DNA of 64,000 nt from CAIYRG01 sp036273455 (GTDB lineage Bacteria; Pseudomonadota; Alphaproteobacteria; Micropepsales; Micropepsaceae). Positions 36,621-45,103 of this stretch are shown here, one piece after another (positions within the stretch are counted from its first letter, which is position 1; each line of letters starts with the position of its first letter). Where the stretch lies: the NCBI GenBank assembly GCA_036273455.1, contig DASUHP010000033.1, positions 66,406-130,405 of the forward strand, given 5' to 3'. Under the pieces are notes generated by a model. It worked only from the letters and a program-made list of their open reading frames with translations, was not told the origin of the DNA and did no database searches. Position numbers and translations under genes: made by a program.

Positions 36621-36833
36621 TTGCAGATCACCGTCCGCGACAACAACATCGACCAGGCCGTCAAAGTCTTGAAAAAGAAGATGCAGCGCGAAGGGATCTT
36701 CCGGGAAATGAAGCGGCGCAGCGCCTACGAAAAACCCAGCGAGAGACGCGTGCGCGAGAAGGCCGAAGCGATCCGGCGGCATCGCAAGATTCAAAGAAAA
36801 AAGCTCCAGCGCGACGGCATGCTCCCAAGGTAG
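36621..36833 (+). CDS. rpsU: 30S ribosomal protein S21
   Basis: Small basic ribosomal protein, 70 residues, the usual length. The sequence from VRDNNIDQAVKVLKKKM through REGIFREMKRRSAYEKPSER to the Arg/Lys-rich tail KIQRKKLQRD is characteristic. S21 helps mRNA binding at the 3' end of 16S rRNA. The only start that gives the normal N-terminus (QITVRDNN) is TTG, with a weak AGCAGG upstream, so translation may be low. It stands next to cspA in opposite orientation. Organisms of this type often carry several rpsU copies; this may be an accessory one. Confidence 0.92.
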   Translation: MQITVRDNNIDQAVKVLKKKMQREGIFREMKRRSAYEKPSERRVREKAEAIRRHRKIQRKKLQRDGMLPR

Positions 36834-36954
36834 CGCTTTGCAGTTTCCCGGAAAACGGAGAGAGTGCCGTGCCGTTGGCGCGGCGTCGCTAATGAGCCAT
36901 GAACTGGTCGCCCTTTCGGTTCGATCGAATGCGGCGTGCCAAAGGAGCGTCGAG

Positions 36955-37146
36955 ATGGCAACGTGGGTAAAGTGCACCGACAAAACGGGAATCTGTTATG
37001 TGAATTTTGATCGCGTCGAATATGTCCGACGGGACTCGCAGACTAACCGCAGCTGTCTGTTCCTGTCGGGGCATCGAGACGAGTGCATGGTGGTCAATGA
37101 ACCGCCTGAAGAACTTATCAGGCTCCCCGATTCGTTCCGGCGCTGA
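36955..37146 (+). CDS. Small hypothetical protein, 63 residues
   Basis: Not assigned to a named family. It starts MATWVKCTDKTGICYVNFD, continues VEYVRRDSQTN and ends VVNEPPEELIRLPDSF. The pattern VNxDxVxxVRR then VxExPEEL resembles small beta-rich proteins frequent in Rhizobiales. No signal peptide. The internal ATG gives the compact domain; upstream codons look non-coding. It is followed by two more small same-strand genes. Confidence 0.65.
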   Translation: MATWVKCTDKTGICYVNFDRVEYVRRDSQTNRSCLFLSGHRDECMVVNEPPEELIRLPDSFRR

Positions 37147-37217
37147 CCGCTTTCGAGACCAGAATTTTGGAATGTAAACACCGGTGGCGGACACTCGCAG
37201 GAGAGAGGCTTCCAACA

Positions 37218-37436
37218 ATGAAGAAGAACAAGAAGACCCTGGCGGCGCCGTTCGCAGCACTCACCAGGGACGCCCGCTTCGCGGGGACTTATGAGGTCCT
37301 GGTGCCGGTCGAGGGCCGGGTCAGACCCCATCGGGTACCGCTGCAATTCGCGACGCTCGAACGCGCCGAATCCTGGATTCACAGTGCCGAAGGCAAGGAT
37401 GCCATCGGCGAGATCGTCGCCGGCGAACGGAAATAA
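37218..37436 (+). CDS. Small hypothetical protein, 72 residues
   Basis: Not recognised. Lys-rich start MKKNKKTLAAPF, then GTYEVLVPVEGRVRPHRVPL and a helical end LERAESWIHSAEGKDAIGEI. It looks like a compact alpha/beta protein without export signal. AGGAGAGAGG lies upstream of the ATG. Second of three consecutive small genes, with gaps of 71 and 33 bases. Confidence 0.65.
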   Translation: MKKNKKTLAAPFAALTRDARFAGTYEVLVPVEGRVRPHRVPLQFATLERAESWIHSAEGKDAIGEIVAGERK

Positions 37437-37469
37437 GTCGTTGGGTCCGTCATCCAAACCAAAAGAGCC

Positions 37470-37745
37470 ATGATGTCCAAACGTGAAAACACCCCTGCAA
37501 CGAGCGCGCAAAACTACTTCCGTCGGGCGGAGCAGGATGAGGCCACGGCAAAACAGATCCGCAAGAAAGAACGCGCCGCCGAGGCCGCCAAGACTGCGAA
37601 TCTGCGACGGCTTCGGCTGGAGAAGGAATCTACGGACAAGGAAGCCGCTGATAAACTTGCGGCCGAGAATGGCGGGCAGCTGGCAAAGCCGGCACGGCGG
37701 CCGAAAGCGGCGCGCAAACGCGCAGCTGTTCGGATGATTTATTGA
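37470..37745 (+). CDS. Small basic coiled-coil-like protein, 91 residues
   Basis: Function unknown. The N-terminus (MSKRENTPATSAQNYFRRAE) is followed by a charged, Ala/Lys/Glu-rich stretch likely to form a long helix (about 20-70), then a basic tail KPARRPKAARKRAAV that could bind nucleic acid. Similar small proteins are common in Rhizobiales genomes. Two ATG codons are adjacent; either could be the start. Confidence 0.65.
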   Translation: MMSKRENTPATSAQNYFRRAEQDEATAKQIRKKERAAEAAKTANLRRLRLEKESTDKEAADKLAAENGGQLAKPARRPKAARKRAAVRMIY

Positions 37746-37772
37746 GTTGTTTCCTCGTTTGATTTCATTCGA

Positions 37773-37856
37773 GTCGAGGTGCCGGACAATCGCGCGATCA
37801 CCAGGCTGACGGGCGTGTATTTCAACCTGTTCCGGTTATGGACAAATACCGGCTGA
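37773..37856 (+). pseudogene. 3' remnant of a second piuC gene
   Basis: The last 27 codons of a frame read VEVPDNRAITRLTGVYFNLF and RLWTNTG before a stop. They match the C-terminus of the intact piuC (AVPGNPAITKLTGVYFNLF, RLWTDTN). Upstream in the same frame the similarity ends and a stop appears ten codons earlier, so only the tail survives. It shows that this locus once held, or received, another piuC. The intact maleate-isomerase-family gene ends eight bases away on the other strand. Confidence 0.85.
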
Positions 37857-37863
37857 AGGGCGA

Positions 37864-38586
37864 TTACGCCCGGAACAACATACCCGGGCCCCGAGCGCGG
37901 ATTCCGAGAAGCTTTAGCGCGCACCAAAGCGCCGCCTGATTGCTCGTGATCACAGGAATCCCGAGCGATTGCTCCAGACGCTCAATCACATCCATGCTTT
38001 GGATATTGGCGCAAGAAATGAAACAGGCCTCCGCACGCGCATCCGTCAATTGCATCGCCGTGTCGAACCAGAACTCGGGCGGCGTCGTGCAATAGGCATC
38101 CGACCCGGCGAGACATGCGGCCCGGTCTTGCACAATTTCGTATCCGGCCTCGCGCAGATAATCGAGTTTCTTGCCGTGCCCTTCGGGGCCGGTCTCCGAA
38201 ATGAAGACCAGCCGTGACGCTCCGAGCGCCGATAATGCAGCACGGACCGCGCCCGCTGTGCTGATGGCCGGACGATCGGCCGCCTTCCGGATCGCGGCGA
38301 CCACCGCGTCATCCGCCTCGACGCCGCCGGACATCGAGGTACCCGTGCACTGAAAAACAATGGCGTCGCATCTGGAATCCATCAGCAGTGCCACGGATTC
38401 CAGAATCGCCGGCAGCAATTCCGGCAGCGGTTTGCGATGGCGGTTGGTCATGCGTAGCCGTGTGAAATGCGGCATCACGCCGGCCGGCGCGTAGCGCTGG
38501 ATTTGCGGCTCGACCATGCGATTGGAAGACGGAATGATAAATCCGAGCCGCGCGCGAGGGGTCTGCGATTGATACGTTCCGTGCAT
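37864..38586 (-). CDS. Maleate isomerase / Asp-Glu-hydantoin racemase family protein
   Basis: Enzyme of 240 residues related to maleate cis-trans isomerases and arylmalonate decarboxylases. LGFIIPSSNRMVEPQ at the start, the first catalytic Cys in VFQCTGTSMSGG and the second in CFISCANIQSMDV match the two-Cys active site of that superfamily. The substrate here is not known; a dicarboxylate or hydantoin-like compound fits the neighbouring hydantoinase and amidohydrolase genes. I used the ATG at MHGTYQSQTPRARLG; an earlier in-frame start adds residues unlike the family. It is the last gene of the minus-strand catabolic run, 56 bases after the amidohydrolase. Confidence 0.85.
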   Translation of the reverse strand: MHGTYQSQTPRARLGFIIPSSNRMVEPQIQRYAPAGVMPHFTRLRMTNRHRKPLPELLPAILESVALLMDSRCDAIVFQCTGTSMSGGVEADDAVVAAIRKAADRPAISTAGAVRAALSALGASRLVFISETGPEGHGKKLDYLREAGYEIVQDRAACLAGSDAYCTTPPEFWFDTAMQLTDARAEACFISCANIQSMDVIERLEQSLGIPVITSNQAALWCALKLLGIRARGPGMLFRA

Positions 38587-38642
38587 TCGAAATCGCCACC
38601 CCTCACCCGGCGCGCCGCCCTCTCCCACAACGGGAAAGGTGA

Positions 38643-39830
38643 CTATGTCACGAGTTTGCCGCCGATGACCGTGCCTGCGGGGAACAGTCTTTGATGACCG
38701 ACGCGCTTGCCGTTGAAATTGTCGAGATATTCGAAATCCCCATTACGAAGATCGAGTATCGCGATGTCCGCCGGAGCCCCAACCGCGAGCGTGCCGCGCC
38801 CGCGGAATACCGGGAAAACCCGCGCTGCATTGACAGTCCCGCGGGCGATGACCTGATCCAGCGGCATCCCCAACATGAGAAATTTGGACATGCAGTTGGG
38901 AAAATCGATGACACCGGTCATATGCGCATTCGTATTCCAGTCGGTCGAGAATGTGTCAGGCCAGAAATTCGCCTTAACGATCTGGTCGATGGTGTCCCAA
39001 CGCATGTGACCCGTCTGCCCGTTGCCGACATCGAACCACACCCCCCGACGGCGCGCCGCCGTCACTTCGGGTATGATCCGTCCATTGTCATCGACGATAC
39101 TGTTTGGCGGCGGCGCGTACATATGCGTCACCACATCACCGGGTTTCAGCAGGTCGATCAGTTTGCCCAAGGGCGTGATCGTCTGCCCCATATGGATCAT
39201 GACGGGCAGATTGAACGAGGTCGCCACCTGCTGTGCACGGCGCAGGACCTCGTAATCATTGGGACCTGCCACATCACGCGACAGCCGGGCCTTGACGCCG
39301 GCAATCATATCGCGATGCGCGGCGATTGCCTTGCGGCAGGCATCCACATCAGCGCGGTTGAGATCCATCGTATCGCCTTCCGGGATGATGCCGGAACGTC
39401 CGATATTGATCAGGACGCGTGCCTGCTGCGGCGCCGATCTCGCCACCGCAATCGTGTCCTCGATGTGATCAGCGCCTTGCGAGCCAGCATCGATCCAGCC
39501 GGTCACGCCATCCTTCAGCACCAATTCCGGTCCTTCTTTGAAGCGTGCGGTATGCGTATGTATGTCGATCAATCCTGGAACGACGAGTTTGCCGCGCGCA
39601 TCGACGACCTGTGCGCCACCCGGCGCAAGATTGGCTCCGATAGCAGCGATTTTGCCGTTGGCAACAGCGACATCACGCACGGCATCCAGCCTGCCCGCGG
39701 GATCGATGACCCGCCCACCCTTTACGATGAGATCGTAATTTGCTGCGGCAGCACTGACGCCGCGCGGAAGCAGTGCCGACGCTGCCGCGATTGCGGCGGC
39801 ACCCGACAACAGTCGACGCCGATTCAACAT
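38643..39830 (-). CDS. TAT-exported amidohydrolase-family metallohydrolase
   Basis: Metal-dependent hydrolase of 395 residues. The signal NRRRLLSGAAAIAAASALLP carries a twin-Arg motif, so export in folded form is likely. The body has the dihydroorotase/hydantoinase-type start VKGGRVIDPAGRLD, the metal-binding PGLIDIHTHTARF, further His residues at LPVMIHMGQ and VVTHMYAP, and an Asp near FSTDWN. The ATG three codons in, after AAGGGAGG at a spacing of eight, is preferred to one closer to that site. It lies 61 bases after the ABC permease gene. The substrate is unknown. A decayed copy of its 5' end lies inside the TonB-receptor array. Confidence 0.88.
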   Translation of the reverse strand: MLNRRRLLSGAAAIAAASALLPRGVSAAAANYDLIVKGGRVIDPAGRLDAVRDVAVANGKIAAIGANLAPGGAQVVDARGKLVVPGLIDIHTHTARFKEGPELVLKDGVTGWIDAGSQGADHIEDTIAVARSAPQQARVLINIGRSGIIPEGDTMDLNRADVDACRKAIAAHRDMIAGVKARLSRDVAGPNDYEVLRRAQQVATSFNLPVMIHMGQTITPLGKLIDLLKPGDVVTHMYAPPPNSIVDDNGRIIPEVTAARRRGVWFDVGNGQTGHMRWDTIDQIVKANFWPDTFSTDWNTNAHMTGVIDFPNCMSKFLMLGMPLDQVIARGTVNAARVFPVFRGRGTLAVGAPADIAILDLRNGDFEYLDNFNGKRVGHQRLFPAGTVIGGKLVT

Positions 39831-39891
39831 GGCCATTCCCTCCCTTGGGTCATGGAAGCATCGGGGCGAGTGGGGCTGCTGTCAATCGTGC

Positions 39892-40719
39892 TCAGAGGTG
39901 ATGATCCGGCCGCCAGGAATCAAAGCGCTTTTCAAGGCTTTTGAGCATTTGCGTCATGCCCATGCCGGCGGCAGCAATGATCGCGATACCCACCATGACT
40001 TTGTCGGTCTGGAAGGTCGCACCCGCCGTCTGCATCATGAATCCGATCCCCGCCGATGAGCCATACATCTCCCCGACCACGATCCCGATCAGCGCGTGAC
40101 CGAGCCCAAGGCGAACGCCGGTCAGCAGATTGGGCACCGAAGACGGCAGCGCGACGGTCGTGAATAACTGCCGGTCGGTGGCGCCGAAGGAGCGCGCGAC
40201 CTTGACGAAATCGCGCTCCATGGTCCGCACCCCGGTGATGGTGTTCACAAGGATGGGGAACACGGATGACAGGAAGATGATCGCGATCTTTGCCGGCAGG
40301 TCGATGCCGAACCAGATAATGATGAGCGGCATCAGTGCAATGCGCGGTGTCGCATAAAGCGCATTCACGAACGGATCGAGCACCGCGTTCAGGCGCGTAT
40401 ACCAACCCATCAGGATGCCGAGCGGTATGCCGATGCCCGCGGCCAGCCCAAATCCCAGAATGAATTCCTCGCCACTGACGGCAAGATCGGGGAAGATGCG
40501 GCCATCGCGGAACATGCCATATCCTGCAATCAGGATGCGGCTCGGTGAACTCACGAATAGCGGGGCAATCCACCCCAGGGTGACGGCGGTTTCCCATAGC
40601 GTGAGGAACACCAGGACCGAGAGCAAACCGATTGCGCCATTCAGGTTGCGCGGTTCAGCCGCCACCGGAAGTCCGTCAGACGGCGCAATAAGTGCTTCGG
40701 CGGCTGGCTCAATGGTCAT
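39892..40719 (-). CDS. ABC transporter permease (NitT/TauT type)
   Basis: Inner-membrane permease of 275 residues with about six membrane helices. The cytoplasmic coupling loop with the EAA-type motif VARSFGATDRQLFTTVALP is typical of the SsuC/TauC/NrtB group, which import sulfonates, nitrate, taurine or small heterocycles. It overlaps the ATPase gene by four bases and completes the importer with the binding protein upstream. The substrate cannot be read from the sequence; the hydantoinase genes suggest a nitrogen-containing small molecule. Confidence 0.92.
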   Translation of the reverse strand: MTIEPAAEALIAPSDGLPVAAEPRNLNGAIGLLSVLVFLTLWETAVTLGWIAPLFVSSPSRILIAGYGMFRDGRIFPDLAVSGEEFILGFGLAAGIGIPLGILMGWYTRLNAVLDPFVNALYATPRIALMPLIIIWFGIDLPAKIAIIFLSSVFPILVNTITGVRTMERDFVKVARSFGATDRQLFTTVALPSSVPNLLTGVRLGLGHALIGIVVGEMYGSSAGIGFMMQTAGATFQTDKVMVGIAIIAAAGMGMTQMLKSLEKRFDSWRPDHHL

Positions 40720-41516
40720 TGCGCGGCCGTAAGATGCACGGTTTCTTCATAGATCGAACGCCAGATCTCGTCCTGCAGCTCACGAAAGCGCGGCAGCAGT
40801 TTCATCTCCAGCCGGCGCGGAGCAGGCAGATCGATTGTGACAATCTGCTTCACCCGCGCCGGACGAGCGGAAAAGACGGCAACACGATCGGCCACGAACA
40901 CCGCCTCATCGATCTGATGGGTGACAAACAGCGCGGTGGTGCGGGTGCGGGCGAGGATTTTCAGCAATTCGGCCTGCATCAGATCGCGCGTCTGCGCATC
41001 CAGCGACGCGAAAGGTTCGTCGAGAAGCAGCAATTCCGGCTCAAGAGCGAGGGCGCGGGCGATATTCACTCTCTGCCGCATTCCGCCCGATAATTCGTGC
41101 GGATAGCTGTCGGCAAAACCGGTGAGGCCGACCAGATCGATCAGCAATTCGGCCCGTTCACGAATTTCCGCAGCCGAAAGCTCGCCACGCAGCTCGAGCC
41201 CATAGGCAATGTTGCGCAATACGGTTCGCCACGGAAACAATGAATCCTGCTGAAACACCATGGCGCGGTCATGGCCGGGGCCCGACACCGCATGGCCATC
41301 AAGTTCAATTGTGCCGCCGCTGGGCTTCACCAGCCCGTCCACCGCGGCCAGGAAACTCGACTTGCCGCAACCGCTCGGCCCGACAATCGCGACGAGCTCG
41401 CCCTCGCCTACCGCAATATCGATGCCAGCGAGGATTTCAAGCCGGCGCCTGGTGCGTTCATTGGTGTAACCCACCCTTACACCACGCGCCGCAAGCCTGA
41501 TCCGCTGCGACGGCAT
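40716..41516 (-). CDS. ABC transporter ATP-binding protein (NitT/TauT type)
   Basis: ATPase of 266 residues that powers the importer. Walker A GPSGCGKSS, Q-loop FQQDSLFPWRTVL, signature LSGGMRQR, Walker B LLLLDEPFASLD and the switch His in LFVTHQIDEAV are all intact, as in SsuB/TauB. It starts two bases after the binding-protein stop and overlaps the permease start, so the three are translated together. Confidence 0.95.
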   Translation of the reverse strand: MPSQRIRLAARGVRVGYTNERTRRRLEILAGIDIAVGEGELVAIVGPSGCGKSSFLAAVDGLVKPSGGTIELDGHAVSGPGHDRAMVFQQDSLFPWRTVLRNIAYGLELRGELSAAEIRERAELLIDLVGLTGFADSYPHELSGGMRQRVNIARALALEPELLLLDEPFASLDAQTRDLMQAELLKILARTRTTALFVTHQIDEAVFVADRVAVFSARPARVKQIVTIDLPAPRRLEMKLLPRFRELQDEIWRSIYEETVHLTAAQ

Positions 41517-41518
41517 AA

Positions 41519-42514
41519 CTATTTCAGTCTCGCGAAGAAACCTTCGCGTTCAAGCTGATCCAACGGCGCGGTGTCGACGAGTTGCTCCGGCTTGAATTTG
41601 CCGGCTGCCGGCACGGTGGTTTTCAACTCGGCCAGAACGAGCGCTATTCCTTTCAGCGACGGACGCGGAATATCCGGATACACCTTTTGCGTGAAGATGT
41701 CGTAGGCCTTCGACAATGCCGGCCCCGGCGGCGCTTTCAGGAAGACGGAGGTGTATTTCAGCGCATCCGCGCGGTCGGCGCGAAAATCGTGAATGCCTTC
41801 CGAAATCGCCATCAGGAAGCGCTTCACCACATCCGGATTTTTCTGGACGAAATTGCGGGTCGAGACATAGGACGTGTTCGGATAATCCACCGCGATCGAG
41901 AGGCAGTCCACGAGCACGTGATAGCCCTTCTCCTCGAGCTCTCCGGTGCGCGGATACTGCTCGAATGAACCGTCGATCTGCCCCGACAGCATCGCCGCGG
42001 TGCGGGTGCCCTCGCCGCCGAGTTGCAGCAGAACAACATCGCTCCGCTTCATGCCGAGATGTTGCAGAGCATAGGTGGCTGCAACATCGGACGATGCTCC
42101 GAAACGCGAGATCGCAATCTTCTTACCTCTCAAATCCGCTGCGGATTTGATCGACGGTTTGACCACGAGCTGGAACGGCAACTGGTTGGATATTCCGCCG
42201 ATGAAGACGATCCCGGCCCCCTGCACCGCTGCGGCGGCAGCTGGCGAATAGCCGTTCTGTGCGATTTTGACCGATCCACCGACTACCGCCTGGGACAAGG
42301 TCGTACCGGCGTCGATATACACCAGCGTGACGTCGAGCCCGTATTTGCGAAAAATTCCCTTTTGCAGCGCGTAGTTCATCGGCGCCGTGGTCATCGAATA
42401 GCCGTCATATGCGACTTTGAGCGGAATCAGTTGCGGTGCCGCTGCGGCAGCAGGCGCAACGATGGCAATTGAAATCGCCAGCGCCGCGATAATGGATTGG
42501 AACAAATTCCTCAT
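41519..42514 (-). CDS. ABC transporter substrate-binding protein (NitT/TauT type)
   Basis: Periplasmic binding protein of 331 residues with a Sec signal peptide (about 1-26, ending PAAAAAP). The mature part begins IPLKVAYDGYSMTTAPMNYA and shows the two-lobe NMT1/SsuA-like pattern: KYGLDVTLVYIDAGTTLSQA, then KSAADLRGKKIAISRFGASS and DGSFEQYPRTGELEEKG. The start ATG is the one that gives a clean signal peptide; an earlier in-frame start is rejected. The gene lies between the dehydrogenase and ATPase genes. The ligand is unknown. Confidence 0.92.
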   Translation of the reverse strand: MRNLFQSIIAALAISIAIVAPAAAAAPQLIPLKVAYDGYSMTTAPMNYALQKGIFRKYGLDVTLVYIDAGTTLSQAVVGGSVKIAQNGYSPAAAAAVQGAGIVFIGGISNQLPFQLVVKPSIKSAADLRGKKIAISRFGASSDVAATYALQHLGMKRSDVVLLQLGGEGTRTAAMLSGQIDGSFEQYPRTGELEEKGYHVLVDCLSIAVDYPNTSYVSTRNFVQKNPDVVKRFLMAISEGIHDFRADRADALKYTSVFLKAPPGPALSKAYDIFTQKVYPDIPRPSLKGIALVLAELKTTVPAAGKFKPEQLVDTAPLDQLEREGFFARLK

Positions 42515-42540
42515 GTCAGCACCTGGCCGCGATATTAATA

Positions 42541-43350
42541 TCACGCAAGCAGTGCCTTCATTTTATCCTGATTCATGCCCTTCATGAGTTGATCGACCAG
42601 CGCCGATAACGGCATGGCGACTTTCGCGTGCTGCGCCAGCTCCAGTGCCACGTCCATATCCTTTTCTGCCCATTTTCCGGTGCTACGGCCCCACCTTGCG
42701 AGCGACCAGTTGGCGCCGCTGGAATGTTGCAGCGCCGCGACCAGCTTCGGGGTGTCGGCGCCCATCTTCTTCATCATGCTGAGCACTTCATAGTTCGCCG
42801 CCATACACGCCCAGAGCAGCATGTTGTTGGCGGTCTTGGTGAGCTGTCCCATACCGCAGCCGCCTACATGCATGACATTGGCGCCGAAAGCCGAAAGCAC
42901 CGGTTGCGCTTTTTCGAAGGCTTCCGCACGACCACCGCAGAAAACCGTCAGCGTGCCGTTGTCCGCCGCCTCCTGCCCCAGCACAACCGGCGTATCGAGG
43001 AAGCCGATACGGTATTTGTCGCAGGCAGCTTCGAGTTCGCGCGCTGTCTCGGGCGAAGTCGAGCTGGAGACGCAAACGACGGCTCCGGCTGCCATTTTCT
43101 CCAGCAGGCCGGAGTGGAGAATCACGTCCTTCACCTGCTTGTCGGTGGCCACCATGACGATTACGGCGTCCGACCTGGCGCCGGCTTCGGCTGCGTTGCC
43201 GGCGATCTTCACCCCCGCATCCGCTGCTCGTGCCACCGGACCCGATGCGACATCGAACCCCGTAACTTCGAAACCCTTGTTGACCATATGGCGTGCCATC
43301 TGGAAGCCCATTGCGCCCAACCCGATCACGCCCGCTTTACGCACGACCAT
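42541..43350 (-). CDS. 3-hydroxyisobutyrate dehydrogenase-family oxidoreductase
   Basis: NAD(P)-dependent beta-hydroxyacid dehydrogenase of 269 residues. The Rossmann motif GVIGLGAMGFQMARHM opens the protein; VCVSSSTSPETAREL corresponds to the substrate-binding serine region; the catalytic Lys is in GQLTKTANNML. The segment DTPVVLGQEAADNGTLTVFC replaces the usual DAPVSGG, so the substrate may differ from 3-hydroxyisobutyrate or tartronate semialdehyde. It starts three bases after the hydantoinase B stop and precedes the ABC importer, so it belongs to the catabolic operon. Confidence 0.9.
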   Translation of the reverse strand: MVVRKAGVIGLGAMGFQMARHMVNKGFEVTGFDVASGPVARAADAGVKIAGNAAEAGARSDAVIVMVATDKQVKDVILHSGLLEKMAAGAVVCVSSSTSPETARELEAACDKYRIGFLDTPVVLGQEAADNGTLTVFCGGRAEAFEKAQPVLSAFGANVMHVGGCGMGQLTKTANNMLLWACMAANYEVLSMMKKMGADTPKLVAALQHSSGANWSLARWGRSTGKWAEKDMDVALELAQHAKVAMPLSALVDQLMKGMNQDKMKALLA

Positions 43351-43353
43351 TTT

Positions 43354-45102
43354 CTATTCCTTGCTCCCGTGACGCGACCGCAGACGCTGCGTCGCCTCGT
43401 CATCTACTTCCCAATCCTGCGCCGTGGTGATGACGGCAACACCGTATTCAGCGGCCGCTTTCTCCGGCGACACATAACCGTCCACAACATCCCTGAGAAC
43501 GCTATGGGGGTCGCGTTCGAACGGATCACCGAGTCCGCCGCCACCAGGGGTTTCGAGCCGGAAAACATCACCGGCTTTCAGCGGATAATCGGCATAGCGA
43601 GTCGGCAGATGTTTTGCCTCCGTGTCCGGATTGATCGTCAAATCGCCGCAACGGCCATCCGTCCCATCGGCAACTCCGCGCGGCGGAATGACATGTTTCG
43701 ACGAGCGGATCGAAAAGCGAGCTTCCGCGAGATTGACATATTCACGCAGCAGTCCGAGTCCGCCGCGGAATTTTCCCGCCCCGCCAGAATCCCGAATCAA
43801 TTCGAACCGCTCTATACGGGTGGGAAATTCGCTCTCGATGATCTCAATTGGTGCGATTTTCGCATTGCTTTGATTGACCGTCGTGCCGGAGGCGCCATCG
43901 CGGGACGCCCGGCCGCCCGCGCCTCCGCCGACAATTTCGTATTGCACATAGCTCTTGCCTGCCGACGTTGTGCGGCCGCCGACGATAATCGAGCGGCTGC
44001 CGCATCCATCGGCACGGGCGCGCGCCGGCACGCAGTGCGACAGAGCGTCAAACAGCGCTTCGACCATGGCGTGCACCGTCGCATTATATGTGTTCACCGC
44101 AGCAGGGAAGCGCGGATTGAGAATGCTCCCCTCACGTGTCCTGATCTCGATGACGCTCAGGATTCCGCTATTGACGAAAATCAGCGGATCGACCAGCGAA
44201 ACCAGCACATAGGCCGAGGCAGCCCGAACCAGCGGCGGCCTGACATTGGCCGGCCCGCGTGTCTGGTCCGCAGAACCGGAAAAATCCAGCACGATGCGGT
44301 CGCCGGTCTTCTCGACAACTACATGGATGCGAACCGGCTTGTTCAGTTCGATTCCGTCATCGTCAATAAAACGTTCGGCTTCGAAGCGGCCATCGGCCCA
44401 TTCTGCGATCGCCGCTTTCATCCGCTCTGCCGTGATTTCCAGCAGACGATCGAAAGCACGCAGCAACATCGCTGTGCCGAACTTGCCGATTAATTCGCCG
44501 AGGCGCTGCTCGCCAAGCCGGCAGGCACCTGTCTGGCCGCGAATGTCGCCCAGCACCAGTTCGGGCGTGCGGCTGTTGGCGGCGATGATACGTTCGATTT
44601 CGGCATTCGCGTGGCCACGGCGCACGTAACGGACTGCCGGCAGATGGAGTCCTTCGTTGAACGTCTCCCGCGCCTGACCGGAGCAGGACCCGGGCACCGG
44701 ACCACCAATATCGCTTTTATGCGCGATCGAGCCGCAATAGCCGATCAACCGGCCATCGCTGAAGATCGGCGTAAGCACCGCCATGTCGGGCGCATGCGGG
44801 CTGCCGCCCTCATAGGGATGATTGATGAGGAATGCATCACCGTCCGCAATGTCGTTGCCATATGCTTTCGTCACCGCGGCACAGCAGGCCGGGAAAGCGC
44901 CCATATGCAGGGGCAGCACAACGTGCTGCGCAATCACCTGCGCGTTGACGTCCATGATCGCGCAGGAAGCGTCCTGCGATTCACGCACAATCGTCGAATA
45001 GCCGGTGCGGAACAGGGAGTTCTGCATCTCCTGCACGATGCCGGACAGGCTTGATTTGATGATCTCGATTTCGATTGCGCCGGGAGCAGCATCCTGGGCC
45101 AT
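43354..45102 (-). CDS. hyuB: Hydantoinase/oxoprolinase family subunit B
   Basis: Protein of 582 residues of the HyuB family, which works with HyuA in ATP-dependent opening of hydantoin, 5-oxoproline or related rings, or in acetone carboxylase-like reactions. Family marks include INHPYEGGSPHAPDMAVLTP, CGSIAHKSDIGGPVPGS and the C-terminal GGAGKFRGGLGLLREY. The ATG one base after the HyuA stop, preceded by GGTGAGG, is preferred to an upstream GTG inside hyuA. It pairs with the next gene; substrate unknown. Confidence 0.9.
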   Translation of the reverse strand: MAQDAAPGAIEIEIIKSSLSGIVQEMQNSLFRTGYSTIVRESQDASCAIMDVNAQVIAQHVVLPLHMGAFPACCAAVTKAYGNDIADGDAFLINHPYEGGSPHAPDMAVLTPIFSDGRLIGYCGSIAHKSDIGGPVPGSCSGQARETFNEGLHLPAVRYVRRGHANAEIERIIAANSRTPELVLGDIRGQTGACRLGEQRLGELIGKFGTAMLLRAFDRLLEITAERMKAAIAEWADGRFEAERFIDDDGIELNKPVRIHVVVEKTGDRIVLDFSGSADQTRGPANVRPPLVRAASAYVLVSLVDPLIFVNSGILSVIEIRTREGSILNPRFPAAVNTYNATVHAMVEALFDALSHCVPARARADGCGSRSIIVGGRTTSAGKSYVQYEIVGGGAGGRASRDGASGTTVNQSNAKIAPIEIIESEFPTRIERFELIRDSGGAGKFRGGLGLLREYVNLAEARFSIRSSKHVIPPRGVADGTDGRCGDLTINPDTEAKHLPTRYADYPLKAGDVFRLETPGGGGLGDPFERDPHSVLRDVVDGYVSPEKAAAEYGVAVITTAQDWEVDDEATQRLRSRHGSKE

Positions 45103-45103
45103 G

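Noticed and set aside
38691..39944. 417-codon plus-strand frame opposite the amidohydrolase
   Set aside because: Antisense shadow; composition (His/Arg/Ile-rich) is typical of reverse-frame reading of high-GC genes. The same holds for the 621-codon frame at 42628-44493.
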